A DNA stretch of 64,000 bases, taken from CAZCTC01 sp964501335 (GTDB lineage: Bacteria; Chloroflexota; Anaerolineae; B4-G1; SLSP01). The notes beneath the pieces were generated by a model that saw nothing but the letters and a program-made list of their open reading frames with translations, did not search any database and was not told the DNA's origin. Every line of letters starts with the position of its first letter. The first letter of the stretch is position 1. The position numbers and the translations under genes are program-made. Positions 16,246 through 24,420 of the stretch are shown piece by piece. The stretch spans positions 62,001-126,000 of the forward strand of contig CAZCTC010000016.1 in assembly GCA_964501335.1 (NCBI GenBank), in the 5' to 3' direction.

Positions 16246-17370
16246 CTACTTCACCAGCCGATAGACTTCGGCCACATCTTCAATCCCCTCAAAGGCCGGC
16301 GGATCGACTGCCACATCTCGATAACTCCAGGGAAAAGAGGTCTGAAACCAGGGAGCCAGTTTGCCCCATAAAATCGTGCCCCGGCCCTGCCGGCCCGACC
16401 GCAGACTCCGTTCCGGCACAAGCAGCAAAGAGACCGACTGCAAGCGTCGCACCCATCCGCGTACTTGAATCAAAGCCCGCCGATCCGTCAACGCATAAAA
16501 AGTATGTTGCCGCCCCCACTGATCTGCCAGCAGCATCCCCACCCCAATCGCCAACAACACCCCGATAAATATTCCAAAAGGTCCAAAAGGAGGGATCTTT
16601 TCCTCTGCCCGCAAAAACAAAAGGGACATACAACCAAACAACAAGATTCCCGCGGCAGGAAAGAACAAAACTCCCCGGGTCGCCCGCGTCACTCCCAAAA
16701 GCCCCAGATCCGGCCGCCCCTGCCACAACAACCGCTCCCCCGGCAACAGCTCGGACTGCGGCCACTCTTCCATAATCCAATCGGATTCCGGCAAATTTTC
16801 ATCCACAGCCCCCACCGGATCTCCAGCCTGCACCTTTAAAATCAACCGATACACCTCATAGGCATTCTCCAGCTGTTCAAATGCCCGCACCGGCCGCATG
16901 GACCGGTAACTCCAGCCCACCGGCATTTCTAGCCAGATCGGCGCATCGCCGAAGATAACCCGTCCCCGCCCATTTTTCCCCGGTTGAAACTGAATCCAGG
17001 GAAAACTACGCCAGTCCAGATAGTCACATTGAGTAAAGAACGGCGTCGAGAGGATCATCGCCCGACGATCCGTGACCGCATAAAACGTGGTACTGAGTTT
17101 CCACATATCCCACAAAAAACGTCCAACCAGGATATAAAAACCCACGATTCCCGGAACTCCCGCAGCTCCCGCCCACATTAATTGGGGACACAGGCCCCCC
17201 CGAACTACCTCCGTTAGCCCCCAACAGCCGATCCCCCCGAAAAGCAGGCCGAAGGGGAGCAGATAGAGATCCATAGGCACAAAACGAAAACCGACTTTCG
17301 GCTGCCCAACCCACAACAACCGCTCCCCCGAACTCAACTGTTTTTGGAAACGATCTGCAATATCATTCAT
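16246..17370 (-). CDS. Duplicated PH-like-domain membrane protein A
   Basis: A 374-residue paralogue of the next gene, again two repeats: SSGERLLWVGQP..VTDRRAMI..GRGRVIFG..YEVYRLIL, then LPGERLLWQGRP..LTDRRALIQ..GRGTILWG..AEVYRLVK. Each repeat carries two membrane helices ahead of the PH-like beta sheet. I chose ATG 17370 (MNDIADRF); an upstream ATG would add 17 atypical residues that overlap the leader terminator. Four PH-like units in two adjacent genes point to successive duplications. Confidence 0.78.
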   Translation of the reverse strand: MNDIADRFQKQLSSGERLLWVGQPKVGFRFVPMDLYLLPFGLLFGGIGCWGLTEVVRGGLCPQLMWAGAAGVPGIVGFYILVGRFLWDMWKLSTTFYAVTDRRAMILSTPFFTQCDYLDWRSFPWIQFQPGKNGRGRVIFGDAPIWLEMPVGWSYRSMRPVRAFEQLENAYEVYRLILKVQAGDPVGAVDENLPESDWIMEEWPQSELLPGERLLWQGRPDLGLLGVTRATRGVLFFPAAGILLFGCMSLLFLRAEEKIPPFGPFGIFIGVLLAIGVGMLLADQWGRQHTFYALTDRRALIQVRGWVRRLQSVSLLLVPERSLRSGRQGRGTILWGKLAPWFQTSFPWSYRDVAVDPPAFEGIEDVAEVYRLVK

Positions 17371-17395
17371 AGCTCTGTCATCCCTTCTTTGATCA

Positions 17396-17433
17396 CAAAA
17401 AACAAAACCCGCCCTACGCAAGCGTGGGACGGG
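17396..17433 (-). terminator. Terminator-like hairpin in the leader of the PH-like operon
   Basis: On the minus strand CCCGTCCCACGC pairs with GCGTAGGGCGGG (one mismatch) and is followed by TTTTGTTTTTT. It lies between a predicted promoter (17451-17478) and the start codon at 17370, so it could attenuate that operon. Alternatively it simply terminates transcripts from the upstream reductase gene. Confidence 0.65.
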
Positions 17434-17450
17434 ACACGGAACTCATATTA

Positions 17451-17478
17451 ATTATAGCCATTCAGGATAAAAAGGCAA
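17451..17478 (-). promoter_or_regulatory. Promoter for the PH-like operon
   Basis: TTGCCT and TATAAT with a 16-base spacer on the minus strand, about 80 bases ahead of the start codon, upstream of the leader hairpin. Confidence 0.55.
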
Positions 17479-17539
17479 GAAAAACAAACTTGCAATTTCA
17501 TAAACTTTAAGAGAACCGCCCAACGATAAATAAAAAATC

Positions 17540-17690
17540 TCTACGGGTGCAATTAACCTGGAAGACACAAGAAAAATCCATATTTTCGGCGGCTTTCTGA
17601 AGCCGCCGAAAATATGAATAAAAATAACTCTCTCCTCCCATCCAGCGCGGCGCTTTTTACCGGGAAAGCACCAGTTGCGGGGCACAAAAA
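17540..17690 (+). repeat. Palindromic element copy 6
   Basis: Left module GTGCAATTAACCTGG, hairpin 17579-17616 (CATATTTTCGGCGGCTT and complement), CTCTCTCCTCC tract, and right module GCGCGGCGCTTTTTACCGGG to TTGCGGGGCAC. It abuts the 3-prime end of the reductase gene. Confidence 0.78.
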
Positions 17691-17702
17691 CACAGGCTTT
17701 TT

Positions 17703-18752
17703 CTACCTTTTCCGGCCCAGCAACCCCACCAGCAAGGCCACTCCCCCCACCACCCCGGCCGCAATCCCGATGCTCCGCCAATCCAGCGCCAACGTGGCAC
17801 TCCCCTCGGGAACCGTCGGCTGCTCCGGATTGAGATAAGCATACAGCTCATCGATGGCCGGCGTCGGCACGCCCGCATCCTTGATAAAGGCGCGGAACTC
17901 ATCGGCCAGCATCTTCATCTCATCCCGGGCCGCATTGGCATGCCCCGCCATACTCAACTTCGCCTCCTCGGTCGCCAGAGAGCGCTGCATCACCGCCACC
18001 AGAATCGGTTCCGGGATCCACAGCAGAGCCTGATATTGCCCCGGCGTGATCGGCACCTCCTTCGCCTGGAGCGCCCGCAGCCCCTCTTTGACCGCCCGCA
18101 CGAACAACGCCACCCCATCCCGCGTCTTGGCCAGCCGGTAATTGTCCCCGCCCGCCAGATAGATCGCATTGGCAATCGGACTGATCAGCGCCACATGCGT
18201 CTTCAGCCAGGCATCGATCTCCGGGTGGATCTCGACCGGGAAACCCGCCTTCGCCAGCGCCAGCCCCAACTCATCCAGGCGGGCCGACATGCTGCCGTCC
18301 GGCTCGCCCAATGTCGTGGGCATCGCCCGCCCCGCCACCCGATAGCGCACCAGCGCCCCCTCCCGTACGCCCCCGGCGCCCGGGAAACCCAATACCACCC
18401 GATCCCGACCCAACGCCCGGATATATTCCTCCGCGCCGGCCGCATTGTTGGTCAAAAAAGCCACATTGGGCGTGCTATTGGCCGCCAGCGCCGGCAGGAT
18501 CGCCGCCACCTGATTCCGCCGCATCAGCACCAAAATCCAATCGTAACGGTCATTCGGCGCCAGCGACTCGATCACCTTCACCCCTACCGCCATCGGCATT
18601 CCCGTCGCCCCGTGTTCCAGCCGGATGCCCTGCTCGCGCAATTCCGTCGCCCGCGTCCCCCGCGCCAGCACGGTCACATCCTGACCGGAGTCCTGCAACC
18701 AGGCCGCATAAAGACTCCCCAAAACCCCCGCTCCATAGATCAGAATCCGCAT
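17703..18752 (-). CDS. Ketopantoate-reductase-family protein with C-terminal membrane helix
   Basis: A 349-residue protein with an N-terminal Rossmann fold GAGVLGSLYAAWLQDSG (NADP binding), LTNNAAG near 100 and the ApbA/PanE C-terminal helical domain (about 175-310). The family reduces 2-dehydropantoate in CoA synthesis, but many paralogues act on other substrates. Oddly, the last about 22 residues are a hydrophobic helix (GIAAGVVGGVALLVGLL) ending in RKR, a tail anchor not normal for PanE. AGGAGG precedes the ATG. Substrate uncertain. Confidence 0.82.
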   Translation of the reverse strand: MRILIYGAGVLGSLYAAWLQDSGQDVTVLARGTRATELREQGIRLEHGATGMPMAVGVKVIESLAPNDRYDWILVLMRRNQVAAILPALAANSTPNVAFLTNNAAGAEEYIRALGRDRVVLGFPGAGGVREGALVRYRVAGRAMPTTLGEPDGSMSARLDELGLALAKAGFPVEIHPEIDAWLKTHVALISPIANAIYLAGGDNYRLAKTRDGVALFVRAVKEGLRALQAKEVPITPGQYQALLWIPEPILVAVMQRSLATEEAKLSMAGHANAARDEMKMLADEFRAFIKDAGVPTPAIDELYAYLNPEQPTVPEGSATLALDWRSIGIAAGVVGGVALLVGLLGRKR

Positions 18753-18771
18753 CGCATCCTCCTTGTCTGAT

Positions 18772-18844
18772 GTCGAGGGCGGCCACCTGGGACCGCCCCT
18801 ACGAAAAGGCCCTCCGATGTAGGAACGCCCCTGTGTGGGCGCCC
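18772..18844. repeat. GTAGGGGCGG-type small palindromes
   Basis: Two adjacent small inverted repeats: GGGCGGCC..GGACCGCCC with the CCCCTAC end, and TGTAGGAACGCCC..GTGGGCGCCC. The same style recurs at 26004-26027. They lie between the reductase and the AEC transporter. Confidence 0.5.
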
Positions 18845-18892
18845 TGAACTGTCACGATAAAACCTTTACCCTTGTACATTAAAATCCCTGTC

Positions 18893-19807
18893 TCACCCCA
18901 ACATAAAATTCAATAACACCGTCAAAGTGAGCAAACTGAGCAAAGTTGTCACCAGAATCACCCGGGCCACAAACGGCGGGTCCGAATCGAACTCATGCGC
19001 CAGAATGGTAGACATTACGGCCGAAGGCATGGCACTTTCCACCACCACCGTCTGCCAGGCCGGAGCCCCCATTCCCATCAGCCCCACAACTCCAAAAGTC
19101 AAAGCCGGCGACAACAACAACCGTGCCGCCACCACAAAAACCAGCGCCGGCCAGTTTTTTCCCATCCCGCCCCGTTCCTCAAAAGCCTTGGAGAGCTGAA
19201 TCCCCAAGACAATCAGATAAACCGGCACCGAAGCCTGCCCCAGCAAATGGATGGCTTTGGTCAGCAGTTCCGGCAGCGGCACTTTTAAAAAATTGCAGAA
19301 CAACCCGAAAGCCGCGGCATAAATCAAAGGCGCCGTCGTGACCCGTCCCAACGCCGATTTGACCGTCAAACGGCCCCGCGCCGCCAGAAAGACGCCCAAA
19401 CTGGCCGAAGTTGTAGCGCTGATCGCAAAATAGATCGTTGCCCGGGTCATTCCCGGCTGCCCAAAAGCAAAAAGGGTCACCGGCAACCCATAATTTCCCG
19501 CATTCATAAACAACAGCGAGATCAACAACCCGCTCCGGGTCGGCCCATCGAGCCGAAGAAGCCGGGCCACCGCCTCGCCCAATCCCCACAACACAGCCGT
19601 CACTGCCAGTTGTGCCACCAGGATCCGCACAAACTCCCAGCCATCCACATCCGAAGTGAGCAACAGATCGCAGATCAAAGCCGGCGTAAACAGGTAAAAA
19701 GCCCCCCGCGAAAAAGTGCGGAGATCAAATCCCAACGGCCGATGCACCAGAGCAGCCAGCCCGGCCACCAAAAAAACAGGAAGGACGATGTTGAAGAGGA
19801 CTGCCAT
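18893..19807 (-). CDS. AEC-family (auxin efflux carrier) transporter
   Basis: A 304-residue integral membrane protein with about ten hydrophobic helices in two five-helix halves. Family features include FNIVLPVFLVAGLAALVHR at the start, MNAGNYGLPVTLFAFGQ near 100 and SAMPSAVMSTILAHEFDSDP near 260. AEC proteins export or import small organic acids (malate, malonate and similar). There is no Shine-Dalgarno, but it starts 12 bases after the creatininase stop, so coupling is likely. Substrate not inferable. Confidence 0.87.
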   Translation of the reverse strand: MAVLFNIVLPVFLVAGLAALVHRPLGFDLRTFSRGAFYLFTPALICDLLLTSDVDGWEFVRILVAQLAVTAVLWGLGEAVARLLRLDGPTRSGLLISLLFMNAGNYGLPVTLFAFGQPGMTRATIYFAISATTSASLGVFLAARGRLTVKSALGRVTTAPLIYAAAFGLFCNFLKVPLPELLTKAIHLLGQASVPVYLIVLGIQLSKAFEERGGMGKNWPALVFVVAARLLLSPALTFGVVGLMGMGAPAWQTVVVESAMPSAVMSTILAHEFDSDPPFVARVILVTTLLSLLTLTVLLNFMLG

Positions 19808-19818
19808 GGCTTAGAAAC

Positions 19819-20511
19819 TTATAACGACCGCAACAGCGCCGTCATCGATTCCACAGCCGCCACCAGAATCTGTTCCATCACCGCCTCCGGCGCCGAATAA
19901 GGGCCGCCGTAAGAGCCGTCTCCCAACAAAGCCCGCATCGTCGCCGGCGCAGCCCCATCCGGCAACTTGGGGAAGGGTTTCATGCCGTCAGGGACCGGCC
20001 CCACCCGGGTAAAGGGGAAATTCTCATACCAGTTGGCATGCTGCGGCGGCAGCCCGGCCTGCTGGGAAACCGCGCCTACCGCCGGGTCCGTCCACCACTG
20101 GAAATAGCCAAAATGGACCAACGGATATTGCGCGCCCAGCTCGGTCAGCACCGGCAAAATCACCCCGGTATTGCCCGCGTGCCCGTTGTTGACCAGAATC
20201 CGCCGAAAACCGTGCGCCACCAGATTGTTCAACAGATCCCGCACCACCGCCGCATAGCTCTCCGGCCGCAACGTAATCGTCCCCGGGAAAGCCGAATACC
20301 CCGGCGAGATCCCGAACGGCAGCGGAGGCGTCATCAAAACCCCCTCGCGTTCACAGACCTCTTCGGCAATCCGCTCCGGAACCAGCACATCGGTCAACAG
20401 ACTCATATAGCCGTGCTGCTCGCAGGCCCCCACCGTCACCACCACCCGGTCGTTATCGGCCAGATACCGCTCCACATCCATCCAGCTCGAAGCCGCCCAT
20501 GACATTTTCAT
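19819..20511 (-). CDS. Creatininase-family amidohydrolase
   Basis: A 230-residue protein of the creatinine amidohydrolase/MftE family. GACEQHGYMSLLTDVLVPE carries the metal-binding E and H of this family, and LVNNGHAGNTG near 118 the second conserved block. These enzymes are Zn/Mn hydrolases of cyclic amides or peptides. ATG 20511 is preceded by GGAG overlapping the nitroreductase stop, so the two are coupled. Note the nitroreductase neighbour; no mycofactocin genes are seen. Confidence 0.85.
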   Translation of the reverse strand: MKMSWAASSWMDVERYLADNDRVVVTVGACEQHGYMSLLTDVLVPERIAEEVCEREGVLMTPPLPFGISPGYSAFPGTITLRPESYAAVVRDLLNNLVAHGFRRILVNNGHAGNTGVILPVLTELGAQYPLVHFGYFQWWTDPAVGAVSQQAGLPPQHANWYENFPFTRVGPVPDGMKPFPKLPDGAAPATMRALLGDGSYGGPYSAPEAVMEQILVAAVESMTALLRSL

Positions 20512-20518
20512 CGTTGAA

Positions 20519-21094
20519 TTACTCCACAATCAGATCGTTCAAAGCCCGCTTGGGCACATGATGGGTCTGCGCCTCATCCCGCCAGTATTTAATATCGCCC
20601 TCAGGGCCTACCGAATCGATCACCACACTCTCGACCGGCTTGCCCAACGCAATCGCCAGCAACACTTCGTATACTTCGGAAATATTCAAAGCCCGGCGCA
20701 CCGCCTCATGGTTCACCGAACTCAACATACAGCCGCCCAGCCCGCGCTCCACCGCTCCCAACAAAATGCTCTGCGCCGCAATTCCCGGATCGACGCCAAA
20801 AGAGCGGGTCAACCGCGTATCCCCCAACACCAGAATATAAGCCGTCGGACGCTCCGCCTCTGCCGGCCCCGGCCATTCCTTCAGATAACCGGCCCAGGCA
20901 AGACAGGGGAAAATCAAAGCATTGCGTTCCGGCGTCCAGGAAAGGAGATAACGCAACGGCTGCAAATTGCGCCCCGACGGCGAAAGCCGCGCCAGATCGA
21001 CCAGCTCCCGCAAAGTCGCTTCGGAAATGGTCGCATTCCCGTCGAAACGCCGGTAACTCCGATTTCGCTCGATCAATTCTCGTAATGTCATCAT
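20519..21094 (-). CDS. Nitroreductase-family flavoprotein
   Basis: A 191-residue FMN oxidoreductase. RNRSYRRFDGN and LSPSGRNLQPLRYLL near the N-terminus are the FMN-binding signature; GAVERGLGGCMLSSV near 110 and LAIALGKPVE near 150 complete the fold. It uses NAD(P)H to reduce nitro-aromatics, quinones or flavins; the natural substrate is unknown. AGGAGG precedes ATG. First gene of the operon nitroreductase-creatininase-AEC transporter. Confidence 0.88.
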   Translation of the reverse strand: MMTLRELIERNRSYRRFDGNATISEATLRELVDLARLSPSGRNLQPLRYLLSWTPERNALIFPCLAWAGYLKEWPGPAEAERPTAYILVLGDTRLTRSFGVDPGIAAQSILLGAVERGLGGCMLSSVNHEAVRRALNISEVYEVLLAIALGKPVESVVIDSVGPEGDIKYWRDEAQTHHVPKRALNDLIVE

Positions 21095-21210
21095 GACCTC
21101 CTGGAACTATTTTTCAATGGGTAGAACCAGCCCGGGAAAACATAAATAACCCAAGTTGCCACCTCGATAAAACCAGCCCATTATTCAAGATCCGCTGCAT
21201 GCCATCCAAA

Positions 21211-21312
21211 AGTAGACAGTAGCAAGTAGACAGTAGACAGCAAAAATCTTCGCCTTACCGGCTCAAATGGACTGGAAATCCGCTGTCTACTGTCTACCGT
21301 CTACTTTCTACT
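21211..21312. repeat. GTCTAC inverted repeat
   Basis: 31-nt arms at 21211-21241 and 21282-21312 match as inverted repeats at about 27 of 31 positions, with a 40-nt spacer. The arms are made of AGTAGACAGTAG-type units. Single-armed relatives occur at 26160, 36961, 37371, 43621 and 53083, always next to a palindromic element or promoter. Confidence 0.7.
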
Positions 21313-21379
21313 AAACCTTTGCATGCAAAATGCCCTGAATAGTAATCCTGCCTGTTAAAGGTAGCAACTTGGGTTAAAT

Positions 21380-21530
21380 AAAAAATTTCGACCTGTGCGG
21401 TCAGGCTGAGAAAAAACCATATTTTCGGCGGCTTTCCAAAGCCGCCGAAAATATGAATAAAAAACTCTCTCCCTGCTTCGCACAGCGCGTCGTTTTTTAC
21501 CAGGAAAGCACCTGTTGCGGGACGCTACCA
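21380..21530 (+). repeat. Palindromic element copy 7
   Basis: Left module CCTGTGCGGTCAGGCTGAG, hairpin 21418-21455 (CATATTTTCGGCGGCTTT and complement), CTCTCTCCCTGC, and right module GCGCGTCGTTTTTTACCAGG to TTGCGGGACGCTA. Part of the 21095-21880 gap, which holds only repeats and a terminator. Confidence 0.8.
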
Positions 21531-21567
21531 ACAGGCCGCCCGGATTGAAAAAAAGGCAGTACCGCAT

Positions 21568-21632
21568 AATTCACTCAGAACTCACCGCGGATCGAAGATA
21601 TTGAAAATAGGCGCCGAGGGCACAGAGAAAAA
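21568..21632 (+). repeat. CACAGAG-type repeat
   Basis: AATTCACTCAGAACTCACCG followed after 35 bases by GAGGGCACAGAGAAAA. The interrupted form at 27945-28008 on the other strand is similar over the whole length. Confidence 0.5.
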
Positions 21633-21750
21633 AGCCCGTGTTTTTGCGCGCATAAGAATGCGCGCAAAAACACAAACAAATAACTCTCTCCTCCCATCCA
21701 GCACGGCGCTTTTTACCGGCAAAAAACTCTTTGCGGGACGTAAAAACAAA
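21625..21750 (+). repeat. Palindromic element copy 8
   Basis: Hairpin 21638-21673 (GTGTTTTTGCGCGCAT and complement, loop AAGA), CTCTCTCCTCC tract, and right module GCACGGCGCTTTTTACCGGC to TTTGCGGGACGTAAAAA. Directly follows the CACAGAG repeat. Confidence 0.8.
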
Positions 21751-21819
21751 CCTCAGCAATAGAAAATTAGCTTTGGAATGCCGTCTTTGAAAACAGCTGA
21801 GTTACTTTTGCGGTACTGC

Positions 21820-21854
21820 AAAAAAAGCCTTTTTGCGCGGCACGCAAAAAGGCT
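21820..21854 (-). terminator. Intrinsic terminator of the pst operon
   Basis: On the minus strand AGCCTTTTTGCGTG..CGCAAAAAGGCT folds into a 12-bp stem followed by TTTTTT, 27 bases after the pstB stop. Confidence 0.85.
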
Positions 21855-21880
21855 CCCTTTAACTCACAGCGCCGCTACAG

Positions 21881-22645
21881 TTAACCAAACCGGCCGGTAA
21901 TATAATCCTCAGTACGACGATCGTGCGGCGTCGTAAAAATCTCCCGCCCGATCCCATTTTCCACCAGTTCTCCCTGCAAAAAGAAATTGGCCCAATCCGC
22001 AACCCGCGCCGCCTGCTGCACACTGTGCGGCACGATCACAATCGTATAATCGGCCTTCAACACCTGCAACGTATCCTCGACTTTGTTGGTCGAAATCGGA
22101 TCCAGCCCCGACGTCGGCTCATCCAACAAAATCACCTCGGGCTGCAAGGCCAGCGTCCGCGCCAGACAGAGCCGCTGTTGCTGACCGCCCGAGAGCGCAT
22201 GGGCGGGATCGGTGAGCCGATTGCGCACCTCGTCCCACAGGGCGGCCCGTTGCAAAGAGTGCTCCACCGCCTCATCCAACCGGCTGCGCTGCCGTACCCC
22301 CGCCAGTTCCAAACCATAGGTGATATTGCGATAGATGCTCATCGGCAGCACGACCGGTCGGGCAAAAACAATCCCCACGCGCCGGCGCAATGAAATCACA
22401 TCATAACCGGGAGCATAGATATCCTTACCGTCGAGCAAAATCTTGCCCTGGCGGTCGGCGACATCCACCGTATCATTCAACCGATTGAAGGCCCGCAGCA
22501 GGCTGCTCTTACCACCGCCCGCCGGGCCGAAGAAAACGTTGATCTGATTGGCATATACGCTCAGCGTCACATTCCGCAGGCTTTCCACCCCATCGGAATA
22601 ACGAAGCGAAAAATTCTCCACAGCAATCTTAACAGCGTCGGACAT
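21881..22645 (-). CDS. pstB: Phosphate ABC transporter ATPase PstB
   Basis: A 254-residue ABC ATPase. Walker A is GPAGGGKSSL (the usual PstB form is GPSGCGKST), followed by LRAFNRLND typical of PstB. The ABC signature ALSGGQQQR is near 150, Walker B VILLDEPTSGLDP near 170, and the switch His in VPHSVQQAARVAD. It powers high-affinity phosphate uptake with PstSCA. AAGGAG precedes the ATG. Last gene of pstSCAB; no phoU is seen after it. Confidence 0.95.
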   Translation of the reverse strand: MSDAVKIAVENFSLRYSDGVESLRNVTLSVYANQINVFFGPAGGGKSSLLRAFNRLNDTVDVADRQGKILLDGKDIYAPGYDVISLRRRVGIVFARPVVLPMSIYRNITYGLELAGVRQRSRLDEAVEHSLQRAALWDEVRNRLTDPAHALSGGQQQRLCLARTLALQPEVILLDEPTSGLDPISTNKVEDTLQVLKADYTIVIVPHSVQQAARVADWANFFLQGELVENGIGREIFTTPHDRRTEDYITGRFG

Positions 22646-22653
22646 GAAACTCC

Positions 22654-23499
22654 TTACCAGTAACGCTGATTACGATAACGCCGGCGGATCATGCTGGCCA
22701 GCAGGTTCATCGAAAGCACAAAGACCATCAGAACCAGCGCCGTGCCGAATTGAATCTGAACCGGCATTCCCGGAATTTGCGTACTGATGACAAAAAGGTG
22801 ATAGGGCAGCGCCATCGTCTGATCGAAAACGGAATGCGGCAGCCGGGGCAAAAAGAACGCCGCCACCGTGAAAAGGATCGGCGCGGTTTCCCCCGCCGCC
22901 CGTTCCAGTCCCAAAATCACACCGGTGATAATCCCCGGCAGCGCCTGCGGCAAAACCACCCGCTGGATCGTCTGCCAGCGCGTCCCTCCCAGACTGACGC
23001 TGACCGCACGGAAGGACTGCGGAACGGACCGCAAAGCTTCCTCGGAGGTCGAAATGATAATCGGCAGCGTCATAATCCCCAAAGTCAACGAACCGGCGAC
23101 GATTGAAGTGCCGAAATTCAGGAAAAGCACAAAGAGCCCCAGCCCGAAAAGCCCGTACACCACCGAAGGGATTCCGGCCAGGTTGATAATCGCAATTCGA
23201 ATGGCCCGGGTCAGGGTATTGTCCCCCGCATATTCGGAAAGGTAAATCGCCGCCCCAATCCCGATCGGCACCGCCACCAGGGCCGTCCCCAGAGTCAAAT
23301 AGAGCGTCCCCACCAGGGCCGGGAAAATCCCCCCAGCCTTCATCCCATCATAGGGAAAGCCCGTCAGGAATTCCCAATTGATCGCGCCGATCCCCTGCAC
23401 CACAATGTAGAGCACAATCAAAAAAATCGGCACGACGACGATCAACGCCACCAGCGTAATAATCCCAAACGCAATTCGTTCACTGAGTTGCCGGCTCAT
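22654..23499 (-). CDS. pstA: Phosphate ABC transporter permease PstA
   Basis: A 281-residue permease with about six membrane helices and the permease-coupling loop TSEEALRSVPQSFRAVSVSLGGTRWQTIQRVVLPQALPG. I chose ATG 23499, preceded by AGGTG; a GTG three codons earlier, directly after the pstC stop, is the alternative. The gap to pstB is eight bases. Confidence 0.94.
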   Translation of the reverse strand: MSRQLSERIAFGIITLVALIVVVPIFLIVLYIVVQGIGAINWEFLTGFPYDGMKAGGIFPALVGTLYLTLGTALVAVPIGIGAAIYLSEYAGDNTLTRAIRIAIINLAGIPSVVYGLFGLGLFVLFLNFGTSIVAGSLTLGIMTLPIIISTSEEALRSVPQSFRAVSVSLGGTRWQTIQRVVLPQALPGIITGVILGLERAAGETAPILFTVAAFFLPRLPHSVFDQTMALPYHLFVISTQIPGMPVQIQFGTALVLMVFVLSMNLLASMIRRRYRNQRYW

Positions 23500-23508
23500 C
23501 TTATTCAC

Positions 23509-24420
23509 CTACGAAAGCACCCGTTCAGAACGCCGGGACTGGCGGAAAACGACCATAGCGGCGGCAATATTCACCAAAAAGGTGATCAAGAACAACGTCA
23601 ACCCGACGGTAAACAGGACATGGTAATGCGCACTGCCCTGCGCCACTTCTCCCATCTCAGCCGCCACGGTCGCCGTCATCGTCCGCACCGGCATAAAGAG
23701 GCTGCCCGGCGAGAGCGGCATCCGCGCCGCATTGCCGGTAACCATCATCACCGTCATCGTCTCACCGATCGCCCGGCCGATCCCCAGCATCAACGCCGTC
23801 AGAATTCCGGTCCGGGCCGCCGGCAGGATAATCATCCAGATCGTCTGCCACTTGGTCAATCCCAAAGCCAGACCGGCATCCTTATAAGTCGCCGGCACAG
23901 AATCCAGCGCATCCTCCGCCACACTGACGATGGTCGGCAACGCCATCCAGGCCAGCAACAGCACCCCGGTCAAAGCCGTCAACCCGGTCGGCAGATTGAA
24001 AGTCTCCCGCATCAACGGAGCAATCACCAGCATCCCAAAAAAACCCAACACCACCGACGGGATCCCGGCCAGCACCTCCACAAAAGGCTTCAACACTTCC
24101 CGGCCCCAGCGTGGTGCAATTTCTCCGATAAAAATCGCCGTCGCCAATCCCAGCGGGAGCGAAACGGCCGCCGCCCCCACCGTCACCAGCAACGATCCCA
24201 AAATCAACGGCACAACGCCGAAATAACTTTCAATGGGATACCAGCGCGTCCCCAACAAAGAATCCAGGGGAACCATGGTAAAAGCGGGGAAACTCTCACG
24301 AATCAGAAAGAGGAAAATAAGCAGAACCAACACAATAGCAGAAATCCCTGCGGCCTGGATCGCTCGTTCGATGAGGAATTCCGCCAGGGATACAGGAACC
24401 TTTGTCGTAACTTTCTTCAT
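23509..24420 (-). CDS. pstC: Phosphate ABC transporter permease PstC
   Basis: A 303-residue permease with six helices and the EAA-type loop VAEDALDSVPATYKDAGLALGLTKWQTI. AGIPSVVLGFFGM in the preceding helix region is typical of PstC. Its start overlaps the pstS stop in ATGA, coupling the two. Confidence 0.94.
   Translation of the reverse strand: MKKVTTKVPVSLAEFLIERAIQAAGISAIVLVLLIFLFLIRESFPAFTMVPLDSLLGTRWYPIESYFGVVPLILGSLLVTVGAAAVSLPLGLATAIFIGEIAPRWGREVLKPFVEVLAGIPSVVLGFFGMLVIAPLMRETFNLPTGLTALTGVLLLAWMALPTIVSVAEDALDSVPATYKDAGLALGLTKWQTIWMIILPAARTGILTALMLGIGRAIGETMTVMMVTGNAARMPLSPGSLFMPVRTMTATVAAEMGEVAQGSAHYHVLFTVGLTLFLITFLVNIAAAMVVFRQSRRSERVLS

Noticed and set aside
21211..21312. Possible CRISPR array from repeated GTAGACAGTAG units
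   Set aside because: Units are in tandem or inverted without regular unique spacers of constant length, and no cas gene is present.
22132..22645. PstB pseudogene because of the unusual Walker A GPAGGGKSS
   Set aside because: Essential Gly, Lys and Ser are kept and all other ABC motifs are intact, so it is most likely functional.
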